In this document: one piece after another, positions 10,585 through 22,970 of the stretch
How the letters are laid out: each line of letters opens with the position of its first letter
Position numbering within the stretch: the stretch's first letter is position 1
Program-made: the position numbers and the translations under genes
Assembly: GCA_025266875.1 (NCBI GenBank)
Contig: JALLLT010000009.1
Location: 1,092,423-1,156,422 of the forward strand
DNA from: Fennellomyces sp. T-0311
Taxonomy: Eukaryota; Mucoromycota; Mucoromycetes; Mucorales; Lichtheimiaceae
Reading direction: 5' to 3'
DNA: 64,000 nucleotides
The notes under the pieces: generated by a model
What the model was told of the DNA's origin: nothing
What the model saw: the letters and a program-made list of their open reading frames with translations, nothing else
Databases searched by the model: none

Positions 10585-11366
10585 ATGGTAAGAGCACCCG
10601 AGACCCAGGATAACTTGTGGATCGCTGCAGGTAAATCATAATCGTATTTAACTGCAATTGCCCTTTTGCTAAAAGTATTCTTTATGGGGACGATCTAGGC
10701 GATGGCCAACTTGATCGAGTCAAGGTATGAAACTTTTAGTCTATGCATAAAGCAGTGCCAGAGCCAACCCGAAGGGCGATCTTTAGGAGTTGATTGGAAG
10801 CGGCGTCAATGTCAACAGCCATGATGAGTATGGCTACACTGCAATGTAAATCCTGGTTCAAATGGGTTGTGGGGGAGGGGACTCACAAAGGCTGTGATAG
10901 GCACGCTGCGGTATCGTACAACCAAAAGGAAATCCTCGAGTACTTGCTGGAAAAGGGCGGCAACGTCAACATTGAGGATTTCGAAAAGGATACGCCGCTT
11001 TACGTTGCCGAAACGGTAGACATGGCGCGGTTCTTGATTGATCGCGGAGCCAACGCTGAACACAAGAACGAAGACGATGTGAGCCCAGCGCAGAACGCGC
11101 ACCAGGAGGGATGGCAAGAAGTGGCCGAGTTTCTGGCAGGAATCACTCAAGAGTCACTTCCATCGTTGGACGATCAAATTGAAGAGTCCCTGGGTCCCAA
11201 CCCTCTGGCTGAGGACGCGGATGACACGGTTGCCGAGCATTACATTGAAGAATTGGTCCGCCGGATACAAGAACAAGGTGGCGTTCAGGATGAGGAAGAA
11301 CTACGCGAAGCCGTGACCAAGATGGTGCTGGAGCAACTTCAAAACAGCCTCCAGCCGCCACCCTAA
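10585..11366 (+). CDS. Ankyrin-repeat protein, 198 aa
   Basis: Exons 10585-10630, 10699-10724, 10787-10845 and 10901-11366 join in phase. The protein begins with a capping helix (NLWIAAGDGQLDRVKEL). Two to three ankyrin repeats follow, with the hallmarks GYTAMHAAV, DTPLYVAE and NAEHKNEDDVSPAQNA. The last 70 residues are acidic and helical. Size and layout match small cytosolic ankyrin proteins of yeasts that start with a similar WIAA-DG segment; these usually act as binding adaptors or chaperones. The partner here is unknown. It is convergent with the acyl carrier protein gene, 125 bp apart, with a CA microsatellite between them. Confidence 0.85.
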
Positions 11367-11381
11367 GCGTACCCATCACGT

Positions 11382-11412
<31 letters not shown>

Positions 11413-11418
11413 CACACA
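11382..11418. repeat. (CA)n microsatellite
   Basis: About 18 CA units with one G interruption, lying in the 3' spacer between two convergent genes. Confidence 0.9.
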
Positions 11419-11491
11419 TACACCATCACTTTTGCTGACTTCTATACATAATATCTTTGTTTTTCCTTTTTATACAACAGAGAAAAAAAAC

Positions 11492-11925
11492 TTATTGTGC
11501 GTCGTCACGCTTGGCGATATAGTCAACAGCTTGTCCAACCGACTTGATCTCGTCGGCATCCTTATCAGGGATCTCGACACCGAATTCTTCTTCGATTGCC
11601 ATTACCACCTCAACGGCATCGAGGCTGTCCAAACCAAGATCATTAATGAAGTTTGCCGTGGGGCTGACCTGAAAGTGCGTGTTTGATTGAGCTTTCTTCA
11701 GTGGCATCAGCGAAAGATCCGTGCTTTATTTACCTTGGTGCTGTCGACCTTGTCGAATCCCTTGACAATATCGAGCACACGGGTTTCAACATTTTCACGC
11801 GTGAGACCGGTGGTGTAGAGGCGCGCAAAGGCAGCCGGGGTGGCACGAAGGGCTTGCTGGTGAGCGGTAGTGGCGGCGGCAACGCGCGAGGCAGCGTTGA
11901 ACAGAACAGTGGGACGAAGGTACAT
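11492..11925 (-). CDS. ACP1: Mitochondrial acyl carrier protein
   Basis: Two exons on the minus strand, 11925-11734 and 11668-11492, give 122 aa. The first 40 residues form an Arg/Ala/Ser-rich amphipathic presequence ending near LYTTG, typical of matrix import. The mature domain carries the canonical [11 protein letters not shown] motif, whose Ser accepts the 4'-phosphopantetheine arm, followed by the acidic helix II/III segment ([10 protein letters not shown]). In fungi this protein carries acyl chains for mitochondrial fatty acid and lipoate synthesis, and with LYR proteins it supports complex I and Fe-S assembly. The 65-nt intron separates most of the presequence from the carrier fold. Divergent from SEC16. 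Confidence 0.95.
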
Positions 11926-12533
11926 TGCTTACGTGAAAATATAGAGTGGGAGAAAGACACCAGTGGGATTCAGAAAATCACCGACCAAAGTAAGGCAAGG
12001 GATGGCTCGCGTGCGGAGAGTCACGCTTTCGTGTCCTTTCCTATACGCCCTCCCCGCACCTCCGTGCTATTCATTATTGCCCAAGCAAAAGACCCTTTGG
12101 CACTTTTCGCCTTAAACACATGAGTGCCGCGTAGTCAAAATATAGCATGTCTAGTTTTTTTCCCCTTCTTTTCCTGGCCGCAGAGCCGGTACCTCGTTGT
12201 CGAAAGGCCTACACATTGGAAAAGGGAGGGGTCCAGCATTTCGTATCCTGGGAAACGATATATCCCTTCTGCAAATGTCTGACAAGGTTTCGTTTCCCTA
12301 AGATGATGCTGCAACCGACTTTTTAGGAGAAACATCTGTATCTCTTGATGGTCCGGCAATCCAGCTCCGAATCAATCGCATTTCGCCGAGTGGCAAGAGC
12401 AGTATTTGGCAGCTTTAAGAGCACGGGGCGCGGCTCTTTTTTCTTTTTTTCCTTTACTGCTGGCGAGCGTCCTGACCGAGAGCGAGAAAGTAAAACTGTC
12501 ATCGACAAGGACAATTCCACTTTCCCACACATC
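11926..12533. promoter_or_regulatory. Shared upstream region of ACP1 and SEC16
   Basis: About 600 bp between divergent start codons. The upstream part of the SEC16 frame (12345-12533) is open but starts without good context and contains a T-run, so I treat it as leader. No specific operator was recognised. Confidence 0.4.
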
Positions 12534-15500
12534 ATGGCAACGAACCAAGAGTCCACGCCCGTGCATGATGGAGCCATCCTGTTTGCCAACTCCAACCAGG
12601 ACGACGACCCATTCCAAACACTGTCTAATGCCAACAGCACCGCAAAGATGACCGAGAAGTCCAAACCCACAGCCAAGGAACCAGAAGACACTCAACCTGT
12701 CGCAGGTGATGCTAGCACTTTGTTTGGCGGTAATGACTCCAACGGTTTATTTGACACTTCGAATTCGCTTTTCACGAACGGACAGGCGGATCAACCAGAC
12801 TCGTTTTTCTCGCAACAGCAACAAGAGCAGCCTAGGCAACAGCAGCACCAGCAGCAGCAGCAGTATGGCGCTTACTACGGAAACTCTGATCAGCAGGGAC
12901 AGTATGAGCAAACGTATGGACAGCAACAGTACGATCAATCGTATTATCAGTATGCCCAACAGGATCAGTACGCTCAGCAAGACCAGTACGCTCAGCAAGG
13001 CCAATATGCTCAACAAGATCAGTATGCCCAGCAAGATCAGTATGCTCAGTATGATCCCTATGCAAACTATCAGTACCAACAGCAACAGGATCCGTATGCT
13101 CCTACTGCCTATCAACCTGCCGCATCTACAACTACTACAGCAGCTACTACCACTAATACTAATAACACCGCCACCGCTACGACTAATAATGCTTCCAATT
13201 ATTACGACCAGTCGACTTATGACCCGCAACAATACAATTATTATGCGAACTATGGCCAGACTGACGCGTCTCAAACTCAGCCAGCAGAATCGCACCAACA
13301 ACAACAACAGCAACAGCAGCAGCAGTATAACCCATACGACCCGTCTGCTACGCAACCACAGCAGCAACAGGATCAGTATTCGCAGTATGATCCCCAGCAA
13401 TACCAAAGCTATGCATCCGGCGATGCAAAGCAAGACACGGCATACAACGCATATGATCCAGCAGCTCAGCTACAGCAGGACACATATACGCAGTATACGC
13501 AGCAACAGTACGATCAGTACAACTATTACGGGAACACGGATCAGACTGGAACAGAGGTGCAATCGACGCAACAGGAACAGTATGCGGCGTTTCAGACAGG
13601 GGCAGAAAAGGACCAACAACAGCAGTATGCGCAATATGACCAGTATAATTACTATACAGGTTACGACCAACAGCAAACAGCAACCGAAGTCCAGTCAGCA
13701 CAACCAGAGCAAGTCAGTGGTTTTGACACCGGCGTCCAATCCCAACAGGAACAGGTTGCTGGTTTCGACACAGGTGTTCAATCGCAAGACGAACAGGTTG
13801 CTGGTTTCGATACCGGTGTTCAATCACAGCAGGAGCAGGTCGCTGGATTCGATACCGGTGTTCAGTCGCAAGAGGAGCAAATCCCTGGATTCGATACCGG
13901 TGTTCAATCGCAGTATGCTCCATTCGACGCTGGTTTATCGGAAATTCAGACGCAAACCGAAGAGCAGACTGCCTCATTCGAAACCGGAGCGTATCAGCAG
14001 CAGGTTGAAAGCAAACCACCGGTGCAAGAGAAGACGAGGGAAATTGGAGAAAAGAAATTGGAAGAGGTAGTGAAACCAGAGGCACCTCCAAAGACAGCAC
14101 TGCCCCCTCCTCCCCGTGCAACTCAGAAGCCATCTCCAGTTCACCAGCAGTCCGAGCAAGCGCCTGATTCCGTGCCTAAGCAAGCACCTGCGCCTCAGCA
14201 ACAACAACCTGCGCCTCAGCAACAACCTGCGCCTCAGCAACAACCTGCACCTCAGCAACAACCTGCACCTCAGCAACCGTCTGTTGCTCAGCAGCCACCA
14301 GCAGCAGCACCAGTTGCTCAGGAACAACCACGTGCTTCCCTACCTGTATCCCAGCAGCCACCACCAAAGCAGGAAAAACCACCTGCTGTTCATCAGCCAG
14401 TGCCGCCACCTCAACCAGTGGCTCAGCAAGAGGAAACAAAGGTCGAGCCCGTCGTTGAGTCAAAAACCAGTGAAGTGCCCGTAGCGACGGATGATCAAGT
14501 GGTACCAACGTACGAAGCTACTTCATACGATCCCAACGCGTACAATGCATATGATGCCAATGAATACGGTGCTTATGATGCGAATGCATATCAGCAACAA
14601 TCATATACCAATGCATATGCACCAGAGGCAGCCAATGCATATACCCCAGGAAAACCGGATGATGTACATGCCATCGAACCTTCCGTACGTACTTCGGTTG
14701 ATCAAAGCCGTGCGGATAGTGGAAGTATGCTGAGCCGCTTAGCTTCTCCTGACCAGCAAATGTTTCCTTGTCCTGATCCCGCTTGCGAAGGTGAAAACAA
14801 AGCCAGGGCGAAATTCTGTTGCGAATGTGGCCGTCCATTGACTGCTGGCGTATCTCGATCTGTTACTCCCATCATGTCTGCTGTGCCGGCTGCTGCTGCT
14901 GTGATGCCCGAAATGAACACCTATCAACCATACAGTATGCAACAGCAACATTCTCAGGATATGTATGCGCCTGAATACGCTGCTGAACCGGCGACGTTGA
15001 TGGTGGGTGGCGAATCCGAACCAGCGCAGTATTATGGCGAGACGGCGGAAGCTTATGATCCACAACAGCAAATGGATCAGCCTCAGTTCGCGCCTGATCC
15101 TTTGAACCGAGCTAGAGGCTGCCCGATCATCAGTTTTGGCTTTGGTGGCAAGATGTGCGTCATGTTTCCCCAAACAGTTCAACGGTTCACGAGCCAGGCT
15201 GGATACGAGAGTGGCACTCCGATCACCAAGGCAATGCCAAGTGCGATCAAGATCACCAAGCTCAAGGATGTCATTGGCGATCAGAACCCGATGGTAGCAA
15301 GCCTTTCTCAATTCCCTGGCCCTGTTCTGAATGACAGCAAGGGCGGTACCAAGAGTAAAAAGAAGGAAGTGATGGCCTATCTGGACAAGCGAATTGAAGA
15401 GTTGACGACGGCATTGCCACCCTCCGATGATCCCGAGTTTCATCGTGCAGAAAATCGGATCATGCTATGGCGTGTGCTGAAGACATTGACTGAAACGGAT

Positions 15501-18274
15501 GGCAATATCGGTGATGGGTAAGTTCAGGGCTTTAATTAAAAAAAAAAGAAAGATGGGGACTTACCACTTTCTTATATGCAGGGACAAAATGGATAATGCG
15601 GTCCGTGCGCTCCTGCAGCCTCCAGAAAAGGGTGAAGAGGACCAGGGTAATTTCAGCGTACCTGCATATGCTCAGGCGGGTGGATTGCCCCGTGACGAGG
15701 ATGCCGAAAACCGCGAACGATCCAAAAAGGTGTTGAACAAACTGCAGTCGCACCTTGTCAAGGGAGATCGATCAGGCGCCGTTGATTATGCAATGCAAGA
15801 GGATTTGTGGGCACATGCCTTGATCTTGAGCAGTTGCGTCAACAAGGAAGTCTGGAAAAAGGTTGTAACCAGTTTTGTGGAGCGGGAACTTTCGCAATCT
15901 GCAGGCGAGACTCCACGCCAAGACCGGCTCAACGTCACTGGCGACAAACAGGCTTTGCGTGTGTTGTATTCGTTATTTGCCGGTGCAGGCGCAAGTTCAT
16001 GTAAGTTACGATTTGTTGTGCATTGGAGGGAAGTTCTAAAAAAGGATGACAGCATCTGAATTCCTGCCTACCGCGGGTCCGCAACAACGATTGGGCACTC
16101 CGTTTGGTGTGCCTCCCCAAGCAGCTCAGCCTCAGGCTACGGAGGAACAATTGAGTGAATGGCAAATTACGCTGACGCTGATCCTTGCCAATCGAACACC
16201 ACGAGACACGGAGGCTATCACATCACTGGGAGATATCTTAAAGACCCATGGTTGGCTGGATGCTGCTCATATATGGTATATGTTCACAACTTGCTAAATT
16301 TATACAATCCGTGTGGTATCTAATCTATTGTGCTGCAGCTATCTCGTTTCCCCGCAGTCATCGCTCCATTCCGGCGTAGATGCGCCTCATGTGCGATTGA
16401 CGCTTATTGGTGCAGAGGGCTCCACCGCATTTTCAGACCTCGACGCCTATTATTTGACAGAGTTGTACGAATTTGCATTATCCACCAAACAAGGCGCAAC
16501 ATCCTCGCTACCCTTCTTGCAAGGCTACAAGCTTGTCCATGCATGGTGGTTGGCTGATCTCGGCTATCTTGGCGAGGCTCAGCGGTATTGTGAGGCCATC
16601 GCAAACGCCATCAAAGGGTTCACCAAGGGCAGCCCGTACCTGCACCGCCAATTGCTCGAGAATCTAAAGGAGTTTGGTGACCTTTGCGAAGCGACGAGCG
16701 GACAAAGCATAGGGTACATATACATCGATTGAATCAACTAATATTGCGAATTTGCTGATCCCCTTTTGTTTTTATTTGGTGATAATAGGGATTCCAAATC
16801 ATGGGTCAAGAACAAGCTGTCCAAGAATATGCTGGAGAGTATGTGGGGATCGTTTGAAGGCAAGTTCAACAAGTTTGTTAGTGGAGATGATATTCCACCC
16901 GAAGAACCTCCTGTCCGCAAATCGACCGAGATTATGGGTACACCATACGATGCAGTCAAGGATGGTCCACCCGCTCGCAGCGCCTCAGCTTTTGATTTCC
17001 GCAACGCCAACCGTTCTACGATGGGCCCGGAAAGTCTACGTAGAGCTGCTACTCCCACGGCAAATATGGCTTCTGAAGCTTACGGTACTCGCCGATCATC
17101 GTCTCCGGGTGTACGCGGTGCGGGTCATTTTACACATGCTTTTACCCCACTCTCGCAGTACGAAACACAGGGACAAGAGCAGCCACAAGAGGAAATCCAG
17201 CCAGCTGGACAGCAGCAGCAACAGCAGCAGGATTATGGTCAGCCTTACGGAGGTTATGGTTATGGAGCACAGCCAACCAATGCGACGACATCTCCGTTTG
17301 GTCATGCTGGCGGCAGTACCCAGCAGAGCACCCCATCCTATTATGGCCAACAGGAGTATGGCCAAGACTATGGCCAAGCGTACGGTCAAGAATCTCAACC
17401 TGCATACGGCGATCAACAACAGAATGGCTATGGAGGTTACGATGCTGGTGGTTGGTATGATCAACAGCAACCGCAACAGCAGGAGCAACCTCAACAGAAT
17501 GCAACGCCAAGCTATGAGCCACCCACGCCAGCAGCTAGCAATTATGGGGCGACTTACCAGGAGCAACAAGACGATGATGATCTCGGATTCGGCAATAGCG
17601 GGCTTACTAAAAACAAACGGCCAGCACCTGAAGGCGAAAATAATCAGGTTCAAGCCGTACCTGAGCCATCGCACGAGAATCCCACAGATAAACCACACGA
17701 AGCCGACGAAAAGAAGACAGGTGAATATTATAATCTTTGATCTAGCATGATTTGTGGGGATTGCTCATTTGCCCCAAATATTACAGACGAGGGCAAGGGC
17801 TGGCGTATCTTTTCCCTGTTCTCCCGCAGCTCGACACCTTCCAATGCCCCTCCCGGAGAAAAGAAGGCTGTCAAGGCCAATCTTGGAGAAGAAAGTTCAT
17901 TTTATTATGACGAGAAAGAGAAGCGTTGGGTTAACAAATCGGTAAGGAATGTTGTAGAACGCAAAGGAAAGGTAGGAAATTCACACCGTACACAACAGGT
18001 TGGAGCAACGCCTGCGCCGGCTCCACTTCCACCACCACCCAAGGCAAGTCCAGCCCCCGCATCCACTCCTCCTCCCAGCGCGCCTGCGACGGTGGCATCG
18101 ACACCGCCTCCTCGACCCCCGTCGATGATGCGGTCGGACAGCACACCAGCCAGCTCAATTACCCCGCCGGCGCGGTCAGTGACATCTCCACCGCCCAGCG
18201 GCGGAGCACGACGGGCAGGGCGCAAGCCAATGCGATCCCGCTATGTAGACGTATTCAACCAGGCCGGAAGCTAG
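12534..18274 (+). CDS. SEC16: COPII coat scaffold Sec16
   Basis: Six exons (12534-15517, 15582-16000, 16053-16275, 16339-16713, 16789-17720, 17787-18274) join in phase to 1,806 aa. Residues 80-330 are a Gln/Tyr-rich low-complexity region (YAQQDQ units). A 14-residue repeat follows near 390-460, then Pro/Gln tracts (APQQQP). A four-Cys zinc-ribbon-like element lies near 746-768. The Sec16 central domain starts near 860 (GCPIISFGFGGKM) and continues through helical ACE1-like repeats. The C-terminal domain in exon 6 has LGEESSFYYD and RKPMRSRYVDVFN. Sec16 organises ER exit sites and binds Sec23, Sec24, Sec13 and Sar1. The start was chosen as the first ATG in good context. Confidence 0.95.
13705..13915 (+). 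repeat. 42-bp coding minisatellite in SEC16
   Basis: Five tandem units encode EQVAGFDTGVQSQQ-like 14-mers. The copies differ mainly at third codon positions, and a sixth, degenerate unit follows (APFDAGLSEIQTQ). Copy number is likely variable between strains. Confidence 0.9.
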
Positions 18275-18517
18275 AAGGTTTCCCAGTAATTCGAAAAAAG
18301 GTCATATTATTGTTCTCGTTTGCAGCACATCATGCGTTAGTTTTTCGGGACGGCGGGCACGTGTCGAGTGGGAAAAAGCGATAGTCGATCTCTTTTTTAT
18401 TGTGTGTGTGTATATGTACAAAAGCTTGCTGCCACGTGGGGGCACCATAAATTTATTATTCAAAGGGTCATACATAAGGAAAGAAAGAAAGTATATACAA
18501 AAGAACAAGGCCGCAAG

Positions 18518-18784
18518 TCATGACAGTTGCTGTTCGTGTTCCTTCTCGACATCATCGGCGAGACTGGGGAATGAAACATAGTCGTCTTTGAAGGACCAGG
18601 TCCGTTTGTCGTCATGGAGGTCGCTTAGTGAAGTGAGAGACGATGACCACGATTCCCAGGAGATGGATCGCGGGATTTCCTGCTCCTGATGCTCTTCTTG
18701 TTTCGCTGGTGCTGGTTGCTGTTTCTTCTTGACCGGGCCTGCCGTGAGTCGTTTCGTCCAGTCGGAGAGGAAGAATTGAAACAT
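18518..18784 (-). CDS. Small protein of unknown function, 88 aa
   Basis: A single open frame on the minus strand from ATG 18784. A TATA-like TTTATAAAT lies about 85 bp upstream (near 18868-18877 in plus coordinates). The protein starts with a hydrophobic-aromatic segment (MFQFFLSDW), has a Lys/Gln-rich middle, and then a Ser/Trp-rich acidic part ([16 protein letters not shown]) that looks like a regulatory or phosphorylated tail. Nothing was recognised by family. It is convergent with SEC16 and divergent from the RSC8-like gene. The promoter element and protein-like composition favour a real gene. Confidence 0.5.
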   Translation of the reverse strand: MFQFFLSDWTKRLTAGPVKKKQQPAPAKQEEHQEQEIPRSISWESWSSSLTSLSDLHDDKRTWSFKDDYVSFPSLADDVEKEHEQQLS

Positions 18785-19274
18785 GGTGAGAAGCGAAAGA
18801 GAGGGAGAGGGGAGAGAGTTCGAAAGGATGGAGTGTCCTCGAGTGTATAAAAAGATTCGAACGAAAAGTATTTATAAACCTGGTCGACCACATCAATATA
18901 TACGGATCTGGGCCGTCTTCCTCAAATGGTATGCCAACAAAAAAGAAACAACGTGTTGGATTATTTCGGTGTCCACGGAACCCTGTGCCCGACCAACCCG
19001 CACCTTGGCACCTCATTTGCGTGGCGTGTTGGGGTGCACTGAATCGCTTTGGCGCCACATGCACCTTATCCAAGCATCACGCAGGTTTTTTCATATCTTT
19101 TTTTTTTCATTTCATGAACCACTCACAGCCCGCACAAGTCGTTGGTGCGCACCATCCCACTGCTATGTGTTCGTGCCAGAAGGGGAAACTCCGCGGGGGC
19201 AAGGCGGTGACGTTCGTCGCTGGTGCCTTGGAACTTTCCACCATTTTTTTTTAGACAAGACAAAACGGCACGCC
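18785..19274. promoter_or_regulatory. Divergent upstream region
   Basis: 490 bp between the small minus-strand gene and the RSC8-like gene. It contains TATA-like elements at 18844-18851 and about 18868-18877 and T-runs at 19094 and 19244. The frame upstream of 19275 is open but lacks coding character. Confidence 0.4.
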
Positions 19275-20995
19275 ATGCAAGATCATCCCATGCCGCTAGC
19301 AACCGAACCAGCAGATGTGAAGACAGAAAAACCAATGTCCACGCCTGGATCCACCCCCGTGCCAGAATCACAACCACAGCAGCAACAGCGTTCCAAAGTC
19401 GAGGAGGAAGCACGCAAGTACTTGCTCGAACAGACCCAGAACGTCGCAGTGCCGCATTACGCCTCATGGTTCGACATGGACACCATCCACGATATCGAAC
19501 GCGTGTCATTGCCTGAATTCTTCACCGGACGCAACAAATCAAAAACACCAGGGATTTACCAGGATTACCGCGACTTTATGATCAGCACGTATCGACTGAA
19601 TCCATCCGAATATCTCGCAGTGACGGCGTGTCGACGCAACCTTGCCGGCGACGTGTGCGCCATCATGCGAGTGCATGCCTTCTTGGAACAGTGGGGATTG
19701 ATCAACAGCCAAGTAAGACACATAGCGTGATTATTTTTTTTATGGGAAAAATTAATAATAGTCCGTAGTCTGATCCGTCAACGCTGCCATCAACGGTGGG
19801 GCCACCTTTCACAGGCCATTTCCGACTTACGGCCGACACCCCCCGTGGGCTGCAACCCTTCCGACCCAGCATCAAAGCCAAAACTTCATCCAAAACCGAC
19901 AGCAAGAACGAACTCAGCATGAACCTCCAACTGCGACAGCAGCTGTTTGAGAGCACCCAAGAGCAGGCCCATGCCGCTTCCATGAAACCCTATTACTGTA
20001 CCACTTGCGGCACAGATTGCACCCGCGAACGATACCACAGTCTCAAAACCAAAAACATGGATCTGTGCGCCATGTGTTACAAGGAAGGTCGATTCCCATC
20101 CACAGTCATGAGCAGCGACTTTGTCCGATACGAGCCTGGTCGTTACGGGCACGACGAGGACGAGTGGACAGATGAAGAAACGCTGCTGTTGTTGGAAGCC
20201 ATTGAAATATTTGACGATGACTGGAACGCCATTGCGGAACATGTGGGTAGTCGCACAAGGGAGCAATGTCTCATGCATTTCCTTCAATTGCCCATTGAGG
20301 AACCGTACGTGTCCTCAGTACCCACTTCACGTACCTTGGAACACAAACGCACACCATTTTCGCAAGCTGATAATCCAGTCATGTCAATTCTGGCATACTT
20401 GTCGTCCGCCGTCGATCCACAATTGGCTGCTGTCGCTGCAGAAGCTGCCATTGAGTTTCAAGAAAACGGTAAACGCAAATCGGACGCTGACGAAAATGGC
20501 CAGCAGCGAAAGAAGCCTCGCACGACCGTAGAAAAGGCAGCTGCCGTTGCATTGGGCTCGGCCGCAGCAAAGGCAAGTTCACTTGCAGGCATTGAAGAAC
20601 GAGAGATCCGACGATTGGTGCATTCCGTGATTGATTTCGAAGTCAAAAAACTCGACATGAAAATGAATCATTTCGACGAACTCGAAGCTGTCCTCGAAAA
20701 TGACCTCGAACATATTGCACAACTACGACAAGACGTCTTCTTGCAACGATTCGCAATCAAAAAAGCAACAAAATTGGTGCAGGACGAAATTGACAGCAAA
20801 GGCTCAAGCATACCCACCGCCGTAGATAATGGTTTGCATCCCGTTCATTTGCAGCAAATTGTCAATGAACACTTGTTGAACGAAAACTACCGGTTATTCA
20901 CAGAATCAGACGATTTTACTCGACCATCAGATACTCTATCATCTGCCACCGAAGGCGAGAACCAGCAACAACCTTCAATTCTGACCTTACAATAG
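19275..20995 (+). CDS. RSC8: SWI/SNF-RSC complex subunit of the Rsc8/Swi3/SMARCC family
   Basis: Exons 19275-19712 and 19769-20995 give 554 aa. The SWIRM domain spans about residues 61-146 ([17 protein letters not shown] ... LEQWGLIN), and the typical post-[13 protein letters not shown] and DTPRGLQPF follow. A ZZ-like zinc finger at about 220-265 has [16 protein letters not shown] and [11 protein letters not shown]. The SANT domain at about 276-325 has [15 protein letters not shown] and [15 protein letters not shown]-terminal helical dimerisation region ends the protein. Order and length match yeast Rsc8 and S. pombe Ssr1/Ssr2. The protein acts in the nucleus as a core scaffold of ATP-dependent remodellers. 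Rsc8 and Swi3 paralogues cannot be told apart by eye. Confidence 0.93.
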
Positions 20996-21679
20996 TATAT
21001 AAAAAAGTAAAAATAAAAAAACTGCTTTTAAAAATGAGTGCGCGCAGCATCTTTGTGTAACTGGGTTGTTTTTGGTATCACGTACTAGAGTTAATCCAGA
21101 ATGTTGCAGCAAACAGGGCTTCCAAGTAATGTTTGGTACAGAATTGGATGTAAAACAATTGTTGTTCTGATGTGTCTAGCTGCATTTTGTCACGATGACA
21201 TTATGTTGACAAATGTGTTGTCTTGGGAATAAAATGGTGGAATGTTGTCAAACTGTCGGTATCCGAGCCGCTGGTTGCTGCGCGACAATGGCCTCATCAC
21301 CGCTGCTGCTAAGCAACTTATAGAGACAGACGGTAAGACCTCCAAGCTTAGCCATATTAGTACATATTTTGGGTTACTTTCAGGTACAAAACATACACGT
21401 GGCATTGTATTTGATGACAACAATTTATTCACTTCATAGACCACTCATACAGTGGAGGAAAGTCATTACATACAGTCAGAGTGATTAAATATACAGGGCC
21501 CCGGTGGAAGTATATACATAGGTCTAGACGATGATAATATAGTTACATGGAGAAGCATATAGTGAGTTGAAAAGTGCATATAAATAAAGTGTGGGGGATG
21601 ATGAGTGAAGTGCAGAATTATGTATTAGTGAGAGTGTGAGTGCGAGTGTATGGGGAGTGGAGTATATATAATTGAATAA
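20996..21679. other. Intergenic, no supported gene
   Basis: AT-rich spacer with poly-A stretches just after the RSC8 stop (possible polyadenylation region) and a GTGAG/GTGCG-rich stretch at 21590-21660. Short open frames at 21190-21444 overlap on both strands and look fortuitous. Confidence 0.4.
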
Positions 21680-21886
21680 TTAGCATCCTGTTCTTGCAAT
21701 AGTGATGCGAGAGCTGTATTGTTTCGCGTAAAGCCCTGGGCCATTAACGATAATCAAGCCTTGAAGAGAAGCAACATAAACTTTTTCGACAGCACCTCTG
21801 CGCCAGATCGATTCGACGGATTCATTTGCCTTTGAATCGAATGGGATCCATGATGTACCAGCTTGATAAACCCATTGAATTGCCAT
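21680..21886 (-). CDS. Single-domain WWE-like microprotein, 68 aa (copy 1)
   Basis: An intronless minus-strand frame. The protein is one compact domain: QWVYQAGTSWIPFD, an acidic/aromatic helix (ESVESIW), a V-Y-V strand, and a final ITIAR. The two spaced Trp residues, the central helix Glu and the terminal R-x-I-x-R match the WWE fold, which binds ADP-ribose or ubiquitin-pathway partners in larger proteins; here it stands alone. A TATA-like TATATAA lies about 65 bp upstream. About 60% identical to the protein at 22971-23186. The WWE assignment is by pattern, not search. Confidence 0.65.
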   Translation of the reverse strand: MAIQWVYQAGTSWIPFDSKANESVESIWRRGAVEKVYVASLQGLIIVNGPGLYAKQYSSRITIARTGC

Positions 21887-22970
21887 TGTGAATTGTTGAA
21901 AAAAAAAGTATAAAGGAATACGCGGTTAACGGGAGATCGACAAGTGACACTTTATATAACCTTGTAGCTGCGCTTTGCCACGCTCTCCATACAGTTGCGC
22001 AGCACTTTTGACTCCGAAGCACAGAGACGATCAAAAATAAAGTAAAGGCTGCGCACTTCGTTGTGCCATTGTTTCCATGACGACACGTTGGAATCACCGT
22101 GCATCGGATCCTACAACCCACTCACGTTTCGCTAAATGCGCTGAGCCAACAAAAATTACCCGTTCTACTTGGTGTAACCAAATCTTTTTATCTCCACATA
22201 ACGTAAAAAGGCCCTTGACAATCGATACGTCATGTAAGCCATTTTGCGATCTTTTCAACCTATGGTATCTTTTCTACATTATCCTAATTATAGATTTTTC
22301 TTTCCTATCCTTTTTTTTCCTTCTCGCTCCTATCAAACCATCATGACCTCTTTACGTGCCACGACGCCTCACACGTGGCTCTCCCGTATTTTGTATACAA
22401 AAAAATGAGCAAAACTGACACCACCCTGTTTAAATTGTGGAGAAAAATAACTGGATCATTGATCCTTGCGTATTGCATTGTGTGGATAATTCAAAATTTC
22501 ATGCAAATGATAGTCCATATACTCTGACGTGATTGTAAGCATGCTGGTGTATGCATGGTTACAGCGTTTAAACGGAACGGTTGCCTGCTGAGTCAATCGA
22601 AGCGATCACTGCCAGCTTGAAACTATTTTCACAGGTAGAGAGTTACAAACCCGTCGCGCAGCAAGGTAGTAAGTGCTTTGTGTAACATGAAGGAAGTTTA
22701 TTTGCAGGGCTCGAATATGCACGTCTAGAACGATTGCAATGTCGCATTGGAGTGTGGTTTACAGCATGAAAGCGGTGGATAAAAGTACATAGGAAAAAAA
22801 TTTAAAAGCAGAACAGACATATGATACAACGGCTGAAAAACGAGATAATGTACAGTAAATTGTCTAAAAGAAGAAAAAATATAGAAAAAACAGGGGCATA
22901 GCTTTGTGATGGTCTATCTAGAGAGAAATGCGTGCTTGAACATATATAACGAATCCAGCTTGAAACTCAT
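21887..22970. other. Spacer between the two WWE-like genes
   Basis: AT-rich, with a polypyrimidine stretch near 22300-22335 and no supported gene. It contains the copy 1 promoter and the copy 2 3' region (A-runs near 22795 and 22870). Confidence 0.4.

Noticed and set aside
12747..13433. 228-codon Leu/Ile-rich minus-strand frame, apparently multi-pass membrane protein
   Set aside because: It is the antisense of the Gln/Tyr/Asn codon-rich part of SEC16; CAG/CAA/TAT repeats read backwards as Leu/Ile.
12706..14070. 454-codon plus-strand Ser/Asn/Arg-rich frame
   Set aside because: An alternative frame of the SEC16 repeat region; the SEC16 frame has the conserved domains.
17096..17698. 200-codon minus-strand hydrophobic frame
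   Set aside because: Same effect: antisense of the Gln-rich fifth exon of SEC16.
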